Source of the DNA: Dehalococcoidia bacterium | GTDB taxonomy: Bacteria > Chloroflexota > Dehalococcoidia > SM23-28-2 | Reading direction: 5' to 3' | DNA: 10,766 bases | Assembly (NCBI GenBank): GCA_022866185.1 | Contig: JALHUG010000072.1 | Location: forward strand, 1 to 10,766 | Shown: positions 6,398-10,766 of the stretch, piece after piece | Numbering within the stretch: position 1 is the stretch's first letter | Layout of the letters: each line of letters opens with the position of its first letter | Position numbers and translations under genes: made by a program | The notes under the pieces: model-generated | What the model was told of the DNA's origin: nothing | Database searches by the model: none | What the model saw: only the letters and a program-made list of their open reading frames with translations

Positions 6398-7420
6398 CTA
6401 CGCTTCAGCCACACCCTCGAAGGAGAGGGCGGGCCGCCATCGGTCGCGGATGGCCTGGGCGCTGCCCTCAGCCAGGGCGCTGACGATGATCGGCAGGGCA
6501 ATGGTGGCCTCGGCCCGCACCGTCACAAAGGTGGCATCGGCCGCCATCTTGCGCCAGGACTGGGCCTCCTCGAAGGTGCAGCCTGATAGCCCGCCCCAGT
6601 CGGGCTGGTCCATGGTGATCTGGATGCCGTAATCATGGCCCGACCCTTCGCGACCGAAGAGATAGGCCGCCACCGCCGCCTGCTGGATGAAGTTCTTGGG
6701 GGTGCCGCCGCCAACGTAGACGACGCCGCTGGACTTAGCATCGGTGGCGATGTGGGCAATCTCCACCACGTCGGCGATGACGTCGAAGGCCAGGCGAATG
6801 CCGCTGCGCAGGCGGCCCTCGGCTATGGCCAGGCCGAAAACGCTGTCTGCCAGGGCCGGGCAGTAGATTGGAACGCCCTGCCGGACGGCTGCCGCCAGGA
6901 TCCCTTCCTCTTTAGCCACCGGCACAAGCGCTCGCCCGAGAAGATGAAAGTACTCGCGAGTGGTGTAGAGGCGCGAGGGGTCCAGGGTCAGAGAGAAGTC
7001 GGTGATGAAGCGCTCGCCCTGAGAGAAGTCCTCCTCGCTGGCCAGCACGTCGTAGAAACGATACACCTGCTGCCTGGCCAGGCTGACATCGTCGATCTCC
7101 TGGCCGCTCTGCCAATGACGATAGCCCAGGCATTCGTAGAGGTCGTGGTAGAGGTTGGCGCCGGTGCTCACCACACAGTCGACGAGGCGGTTCTCGATGA
7201 GATAGGCAACCACAGAGCGCATGCCGGCCGGCACCATCGCCCCTGCCAGGCCCAGGAAGATGGTGACCTCGCCCTGGAGCATGGCGTCCCAGATGTGCAC
7301 CGCCTGACCCAGCTTGCGGGCCTGAAAGGCGGTGTCGCCCATGCGACGCGCCAGCTCGGCGGCACCGACCTTATCGCCCACGGGGAATGGGGTTACGGAA
7401 GGACCAAACAGCTCGTGCAC
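6398..7420 (-). CDS. Deoxyhypusine synthase-like protein (polyamine transferase family)
   Basis: The product has 340 residues. It has the family's FLGLAGAMVPAGMR (55-68), the STGANLYHD segment (85-93) that corresponds to the NAD-binding TTAGG region, and GGGTPKNF (237-244), in which Lys242 is the likely catalytic lysine that forms the imine with the aminobutyl group. DQPDWGGLSG (271-280) and EEAQSW follow as in bacterial members. True deoxyhypusine synthase modifies eIF5A, which bacteria lack. Bacterial homologues are thought to move an aminobutyl group from a polyamine to a small amine, for example to form homospermidine. It lies between speD and speB, 12 bases after speD. The start is GTG at 7420 with AGGGAGA upstream. 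Substrate and product here are unknown. Confidence 0.85.
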   Translation of the reverse strand: MHELFGPSVTPFPVGDKVGAAELARRMGDTAFQARKLGQAVHIWDAMLQGEVTIFLGLAGAMVPAGMRSVVAYLIENRLVDCVVSTGANLYHDLYECLGYRHWQSGQEIDDVSLARQQVYRFYDVLASEEDFSQGERFITDFSLTLDPSRLYTTREYFHLLGRALVPVAKEEGILAAAVRQGVPIYCPALADSVFGLAIAEGRLRSGIRLAFDVIADVVEIAHIATDAKSSGVVYVGGGTPKNFIQQAAVAAYLFGREGSGHDYGIQITMDQPDWGGLSGCTFEEAQSWRKMAADATFVTVRAEATIALPIIVSALAEGSAQAIRDRWRPALSFEGVAEA

Positions 7421-7432
7421 CCGCCGTTCTCC

Positions 7433-7825
7433 CTAGGGAGATGCCGCGCGACCGGCTGTCGGGGCCAACTCTTCGCTGTACTCCAAGCCCCGTCCCAGCA
7501 GGGTGGCCCGCGCCTCCCGTAGGGAAAAGGCCTCTTGCACTGCTTGCATTAGTCGGTCGGCGTCAAATGATTTGCAGGAGAAGATGTCGGCCCAAAGCAG
7601 GCCGCGTTCAGGGAACGTATGGACGCTGAGGTGGCTTTCGGCGATGAGCACGAAGCCGGAGATGCCCCAATCTTCGGGCTTGGAGCCCTCATAGCGGCAA
7701 ACGTAGGATGGCGCGATCGTTGTCATCCCTATTTCCTGTGGGACCGTATCTAAGAGCGCGCGCACCACTTCCTGGTCAGCCAGCCTGTGGGGATCGCCCT
7801 CGTAGCCATCGATGATCAGGTGCAT
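7433..7825 (-). CDS. speD: S-adenosylmethionine decarboxylase proenzyme
   Basis: The product has 130 residues, the size of the prokaryotic class 1B enzymes such as the one from Thermotoga. ESHLSVHTFPE (63-73) holds Ser64, the residue that self-cleaves to the pyruvoyl cofactor, with His69. Cys84 in DIFSC is the expected proton donor. These positions are each one residue later than Ser63, His68 and Cys83 of the Thermotoga enzyme. The product, decarboxylated AdoMet, is the aminopropyl donor for spermidine. The start is ATG 7825 behind a GGGGGG ribosome site; the frame runs further upstream but has no family similarity there. It is the first gene of the polyamine operon. Confidence 0.93.
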   Translation of the reverse strand: MHLIIDGYEGDPHRLADQEVVRALLDTVPQEIGMTTIAPSYVCRYEGSKPEDWGISGFVLIAESHLSVHTFPERGLLWADIFSCKSFDADRLMQAVQEAFSLREARATLLGRGLEYSEELAPTAGRAASP

Positions 7826-7844
7826 CAGTCCCCCCTTTCGCGCC

Positions 7845-7860
7845 CCTGCCTGGCGGCAGG
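7845..7860 (-). promoter_or_regulatory. Hairpin in the speD leader
   Basis: CCTGCC-TGGC-GGCAGG is a perfect 6-bp stem with a four-base loop. It lies in the roughly 60-base leader between the promoter and the speD ribosome site, 20 bases before the start codon. It may affect translation. The same stem sequence occurs in the hairpin after cimA. Confidence 0.4.
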
Positions 7861-7890
7861 CAAGATGTCCAGCCGATGGGCCAAGCAGGG

Positions 7891-7919
7891 ATGATAGCAC
7901 AACCCCCAGGGGGGCGCAA
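7891..7919 (-). promoter_or_regulatory. Promoter of the speD-DHS-speB operon
   Basis: Read on the minus strand, TTGCGC (7914-7919) and TATCAT (7891-7896) are 17 bases apart, with TGC just before the -10 box as an extended -10. The spacer contains the perfect palindrome CCCCC-N-GGGGG, a possible operator. Confidence 0.65.
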
Positions 7920-7975
7920 TGGGTGTAGGGTTTCAGGAGATGTGAGCCTGTGGGCCGCCTATGCTGAGCCTTTGC

Positions 7976-8010
7976 CCCGCTCACGGTGAGCATGTCGAAC
8001 CATGAGCGGG
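7976..8010. repeat. REP-like hairpin
   Basis: CCCGCTCA-C-GGT (7976-7987) pairs with ACC-A-TGAGCGGG (7999-8010) around an 11-base loop, with one C/A mismatch. An inner GCTCA-CGG-TGAGC can form as an alternative. From memory, sequences of the type CGCTCATGGTGAGC with TCGAACCATGAGCG are dispersed in many bacterial genomes, so this is probably one of a large family of palindromic repeats. It sits just left of repeat copy A. Confidence 0.6.
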
Positions 8011-8030
8011 ATGCAGGTGGCCTGATTCTC

Positions 8031-8211
8031 GACCCCCGCCTAATGGCATTCAAGAAAATAAGAACACCCCTGAGGGTTGAAACCCTCTGCTTTGAGGAAG
8101 ATGCGGGATTTATCCCGCAGAGGTGAATTCAAATAGTTGAACGCCATAAGGTGGGGGCATCAGATTCGCCCCCATGCCCCAGCCTTCAGGCTGGGGTTGC
8201 GTGTGAACGCG
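8031..8211 (+). repeat. MITE-like dispersed element, copy A (ends missing)
   Basis: This copy is directly repeated with copy B. Bases 8088-8145 match 9433-9490 at 53 of 58 positions, and GACCCCCGCCTAA, AGAACACCCCTGAGGGTT and the CTTCAGGCTGGGG to GTGAACGCG segment are shared. It contains four hairpins: GAGGGTT-GA-AACCCTC (8072-8087), TGCGGGAT-TT-ATCCCGCA (8102-8119), TGGGGGC-N9-GCCCCCA (8152-8174) and CCCCAGCC-TTCA-GGCTGGGG (8177-8196). The third is within 39 bases absent from copy B. The terminal inverted repeats seen in B and C are not found. There is no coding potential I can support. Confidence 0.75.
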
Positions 8212-8245
8212 CCTGCCAGCCGCAGGGCCTAGGCCTACCCTAGCC

Positions 8246-8260
8246 TCCGCCAAAGGCGGA
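8246..8260. repeat. 15-base palindrome abutting the SGNH gene stop codon
   Basis: TCCGCC-AAA-GGCGGA is a perfect inverted repeat that ends at the base next to the SGNH hydrolase stop codon (TCA at 8261-8263 on the plus strand). It is the same unit found twice in copy B. It could serve as a short transcript-end hairpin, though without a T tract. A 10-base palindrome GGCCTAGGCC lies at 8226-8235. Confidence 0.6.
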
Positions 8261-9223
8261 TCAGCCCCGGCTGGAGCGCCTCCTGGCGTACCACCCGCCC
8301 GCGCCGAGGGCCACCAGCGCCGCCGCCGCCAGCGCGTCCAGCGCGACGTAGTTGCGCCCCGCCGAACCAGAGGCATCCGGCAGCGCCGCCAGGCCGCCGA
8401 CGGGAGCAAAGAGGTAGTACGCAAAGACCCAGGTCAGTCTGGCCAGGTTCGCCTGCCCGGCTACCGAGGGATGGAAGTAATCGAGTGTGGAGACATCGTT
8501 CACTCCAAACTGCGAATGAAACACGGCATTGTTGTCGAAGCGGCAGCGGGGATGCGAGTTGCAGACCTCCGCAAGCACCGTATTGAATTCGATATTGCGC
8601 TGCCGTACCCGTTCCCGCTGGGCATCATCCGCCGTACTCGCCAGCATCGGCGGGCAGATGCCCAAGGCGTCCCAGAACCCCGCCACGTACGAGTTGTCAT
8701 GCAGGATGACCCACAGATGGTAGATGTCGGGGATGCTGGCCACGAAAATCCGGGCGTTCGGCAGCCCTGAGGTGAGCGTGTCAATCGCGTCGTGGAACTG
8801 AGTGCGGAACGTTGCCACCGAGGTCATATGCCCCTCGGTGTCCGTACAGACGTCGTTTGCGCCCATAAGGATGGTCACGTATTCGACATTCTGGCTCACC
8901 GCGGTGTGGGCCTGACCATCGAGATCGACCATCTTGGCCCCGCTGACGGCGTCGTTATGGTTGTTGCCGCTAATCAGGCTGTTCTCTTGGAGAATGCGGT
9001 AGTACTGGCTTTGCACGGCGATGTTGTCGCCGGTCGACCAGGAGTACTCCGGCTGATCTCCGTACATGTTGGCATCCATGGCGCGGGTAATAGAATCGCC
9101 CAGCGAGGCCATGGAGTCAGGATAGCCCGGTGCTTGGCCCGATGCCCGCTCCGGGCCAGGCAGCAACACTGTCAGCGCCAGCACCACTGCCAACAGCAAC
9201 CCAAGCCTTACGTACTTACGCAT
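8261..9223 (-). CDS. Secreted SGNH/GDSL-family hydrolase with C-terminal membrane anchor
   Basis: The product has 320 residues. A signal peptide is clear (MRKYVRLG, then a hydrophobic run to about residue 21, then PERASGQAPG). Block I is SLGDSIT with Ser44 as nucleophile; block II is NDAVSGAK with Gly95; block III is GANDVC with Asn123; block V is DYFHPS with Asp248 and His251. All catalytic parts are therefore present, and the enzyme should be an extracytoplasmic esterase or lipase of unknown substrate. Near the end, LPDASG (281-286) precedes a membrane segment (294-312) and ARRRSSRG, a layout like a cell-surface sorting signal. The start ATG 9223 has AGGGGG upstream; an earlier in-frame start at 9256 would add 11 residues before the signal. 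The gene lies alone between repeat copies A and B, which suggests acquisition. Confidence 0.85.
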   Translation of the reverse strand: MRKYVRLGLLLAVVLALTVLLPGPERASGQAPGYPDSMASLGDSITRAMDANMYGDQPEYSWSTGDNIAVQSQYYRILQENSLISGNNHNDAVSGAKMVDLDGQAHTAVSQNVEYVTILMGANDVCTDTEGHMTSVATFRTQFHDAIDTLTSGLPNARIFVASIPDIYHLWVILHDNSYVAGFWDALGICPPMLASTADDAQRERVRQRNIEFNTVLAEVCNSHPRCRFDNNAVFHSQFGVNDVSTLDYFHPSVAGQANLARLTWVFAYYLFAPVGGLAALPDASGSAGRNYVALDALAAAALVALGAGGWYARRRSSRG

Positions 9224-9267
9224 CGCTACACCCCCTGAGCGCTCATGCCATGCCAAACGGTGCTGTT

Positions 9268-9296
9268 ATGGTAATTCCGTTCGCCGGAAATGTCAA
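9268..9296 (-). promoter_or_regulatory. Promoter of the SGNH hydrolase gene
   Basis: On the minus strand TTGACA (9291-9296, perfect consensus) and TACCAT (9268-9273) are 17 bases apart. The spacer holds the inverted repeat TTCCG-TTCGC-CGGAA (9275-9289), a candidate operator. The leader would be about 35-40 bases. Confidence 0.65.
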
Positions 9297-9318
9297 CAGG
9301 GGAGGCGCGCCATACGTC

Positions 9319-9546
9319 GTTTCGCCGTTGGTGGGCGAACTTCCCGACCCCCGCCTAAAGGCGATCAATAGAATGAGAACACCCCTGAGGGTTTCCGCCG
9401 AAGGCGGATCCGCCTCTGGCGGAGAAACCCTCAGCTTTGGGGAAGCTGCGGGATTTATCCCGCAGAGGTGAATTTAAATAGCTGAACGCCTTCAGGCTGG
9501 GGGTTGCCTGTGAACGCGGGGGCCCAGAGCCCACCAACCATGAACC
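9319..9546 (+). repeat. MITE-like dispersed element, copy B (full form, 228 bases)
   Basis: Terminal inverted repeats are GTTTCGCCGTTGGTGGG (9319-9335) and CCCACCAACCATGAACC (9530-9546), matching at 12 of 17 positions with an unbroken TTGGTGGG inner part. Inside are GACCCCCGCCTAA, a GAGGGTT...AACCCTC stem (9387-9432) whose loop holds two extra palindromes, CTGCGGGAT-TT-ATCCCGCAG (9446-9465), and the CTTCAGGCTGGGGG end segment. No convincing target-site duplication is seen. The element fills the gap between the SGNH promoter and the end of cysS, which lies 28 bases beyond it. Confidence 0.7.
9394..9423. repeat. Two tandem 15-base palindromes inside a hairpin loop of copy B
   Basis: TCCGCC-GAA-GGCGGA (9394-9408) is followed without a gap by TCCGCC-TCT-GGCGGA (9409-9423). 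They lie between GAGGGTT (9387-9393) and GA-AACCCTC (9424-9432). Copy A has the same stem with just GA as the loop, so the 30 bases look like a precise insertion. Confidence 0.75.
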
Positions 9547-9574
9547 GGTCACGACAAGCGGAGGCTTGCTCTCT

Positions 9575-10766
9575 TTATACCCTGCGGCGCCAGCGCGTGC
9601 CTTCCGCGGTGTCCTCCAGCGCGACGCCCAGCTCGGCCAGGCGGCCGCGCACCCTGTCGGAGAGCTGGTAGAGCTTGGCTTCCCGCAGTTCATCTCTCAG
9701 CTCCACCAACAGGTCGATGAAGGGGCGGCTGGCCAGCCCTGCCTCCTCTTCGGCCAGGGTCAGGCCAAGAACCCCGGCCAGCTCGCGCAGGACTGTCTGG
9801 CCCTCATCCACCGGTCGCTCCTGGTCGCGGGCGCGGTTTATCTCCCGCGCCAGGTCGAAGAGGGCAGCCAAGGCCTGGGCTGTGTTCAGGTCGTCCTCCA
9901 TGGCCTCGATGAAGCGGCTGCGAAAGGCTTCCGGGTCGAGGGCAGGCCCCTCTCCGGCGCCAGGCAGGCGAGCGGCCAGGCGAAGGCGCTCAGCGGCCCG
10001 CTTGCCGGCCTCCAGCCCCTCCTCGCTGTAGGTGAGGGGGCTGCGATAGTGGGAACCGAGGACGAATAGGCGGCAGCCATCGGCACCGTATTTCTCCAGG
10101 CCCTCGGCGATGGTGATGATGTTTCCCAGGGACTTGCTCATCTTCTCCTCGCCCAGGTACAGCCAGCCGTTGTGCAGCCAGAAGCGAACGAAGGGCTCGT
10201 GGCCGGTGTAGGCCTCGCTCTGGGCGATCTCGTTCTCGTGATGGGGGAAGACGAGGTCGATGCCGCCGCCGTGGATGTCCAGGGTCTCGCCCAGGTATTT
10301 GACCGACATGGCGGAGCACTCGATGTGCCAGCCAGGACGGCCAGGCCCCCAGGGGCTGGGCCAGGAGGGCTCTCCCGGCTTCGCTGCCTTCCAGAGGGCG
10401 AAATCGCCCGGGTGCTCCTTACCCTCGCCGGGCTCCACCTCTCGCCCCACGCCACATGACGCGGCGGCCTCCGTGGCCTCCAGGCTGCGGCCGGAAAGCT
10501 TGCCGTAGTCCTTCTTGGCGCTGACTCGGAAGTAGACGTCGCCGTCGGCCACGTAGGCGTAGCCCTTGTCCATCAGGGTGGAGATCATCTCGATCATGTT
10601 GGGGATCTCCTCGGTAGCGCGGGGGTAGACGTGGGCTGGCAGGACGTTGAGGGCCTCCATCTCGCTGGCATACTCGGCGATCAACCGCTCGGTCAGCTCC
10701 TGGGTGGGGATGCCCAACTGGTTGGCGCGGGCGATGATGCGGTCGTCGATGTCGGTGTAGTTCTGG
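9575..10766 (-). CDS. cysS: Cysteinyl-tRNA synthetase (partial, N-terminus outside window)
   Basis: The 396 visible C-terminal residues run from the right edge. They open with QNYTDIDDRIIARANQLG, the usual stretch at roughly residue 80 of the family, so about 70-80 residues with the HIGH motif are missing. GWHIECSAMS and FPHHENEIAQ supply the expected zinc ligands (Cys and His/Glu), and EEKMSKSLGN is the KMSKS loop that binds ATP. HPGDFALWKAAKPGEPSW is also characteristic. The enzyme charges tRNA-Cys in the cytoplasm. The C-terminal helical region is of normal length and ends at TAA (9575-9577). No terminator with a T tract is visible before the repeat element downstream. Confidence 0.96.
   Translation of the reverse strand, partial: QNYTDIDDRIIARANQLGIPTQELTERLIAEYASEMEALNVLPAHVYPRATEEIPNMIEMISTLMDKGYAYVADGDVYFRVSAKKDYGKLSGRSLEATEAAASCGVGREVEPGEGKEHPGDFALWKAAKPGEPSWPSPWGPGRPGWHIECSAMSVKYLGETLDIHGGGIDLVFPHHENEIAQSEAYTGHEPFVRFWLHNGWLYLGEEKMSKSLGNIITIAEGLEKYGADGCRLFVLGSHYRSPLTYSEEGLEAGKRAAERLRLAARLPGAGEGPALDPEAFRSRFIEAMEDDLNTAQALAALFDLAREINRARDQERPVDEGQTVLRELAGVLGLTLAEEEAGLASRPFIDLLVELRDELREAKLYQLSDRVRGRLAELGVALEDTAEGTRWRRRV

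Noticed and set aside
5846..6586. Plus-strand open frame of 246 codons opposite speB and the DHS-like gene
   Set aside because: It is a shadow of strongly conserved minus-strand coding sequence, with low-complexity composition and no recognisable motif.
6635..7522. Plus-strand open frame of 295 codons opposite the DHS-like gene and speD
   Set aside because: It is antisense to two genes with clear catalytic motifs. Its translation looks like reverse-frame text, rich in Ala, Gly, Val and His.
8031..9546. CRISPR array
   Set aside because: The repeats are only three copies, of different length, widely spaced and separated by a gene; there are no regular spacers.
9555..9568. Hairpin CAAGC-GGAG-GCTTG as a cysS terminator
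   Set aside because: The stem is only 5 bp and the T-rich bases lie on the wrong side for minus-strand transcription.

Overview
The window reads as a chromosomal segment of a high-GC bacterium. The gene content and order suggest Chloroflexota, perhaps Dehalococcoidia or a relative. The grounds are a rpmH-rnpA-yidD-yidC-jag block with a short single-domain YidC, a citramalate synthase tail, and a bacterial deoxyhypusine-synthase-like gene beside speD and speB. Lineage is inference; no marker was searched.

Layout. Bases 1-288 are the C-terminal end of a plus-strand citramalate synthase (cimA), followed by a strong hairpin. A textbook promoter then drives a 71-residue zinc-ribbon protein (534-749). 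The 375-base gap before rpmH holds a possible terminator, one copy (C) of a dispersed inverted-repeat element, and a near-consensus promoter. From 1125 to 5453 runs a tight plus-strand operon: rpmH, rnpA, yidD, a lipoprotein-like PQQ-type beta-propeller, yidC, jag and a PfkB-family kinase. It joins ribosome and RNase P functions to the membrane-insertion machinery. The propeller gene sits between yidD and yidC and appears to start at an ATT codon behind a perfect AGGAGG.

A convergent junction near 5454-5494 separates this from a minus-strand polyamine operon transcribed speD, deoxyhypusine-synthase-like gene, speB (7825 down to 5495), with its own promoter at 7891-7919. It could make decarboxylated S-adenosylmethionine and putrescine (or an aminopropylagmatine product). 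No spermidine synthase gene is in the window, so the DHS-like enzyme is the interesting member.

Upstream lies a repeat-rich interval (about 7976-9546) that brackets a secreted SGNH hydrolase gene on the minus strand. It contains a REP-like hairpin, two directly repeated copies (A and B) of the same element family as copy C, and three copies of a 15-base palindrome (TCCGCC-N3-GGCGGA). Two of these sit in tandem exactly inside a hairpin loop of copy B. The SGNH gene looks like a small accessory insertion between housekeeping genes. The window ends inside cysS (cysteinyl-tRNA synthetase, minus strand, N-terminus missing).

The signals most worth following are the MITE-like repeat family with its nested micro-palindromes, the non-canonical start of the propeller lipoprotein in the yidC operon, and the polyamine operon without an aminopropyltransferase.
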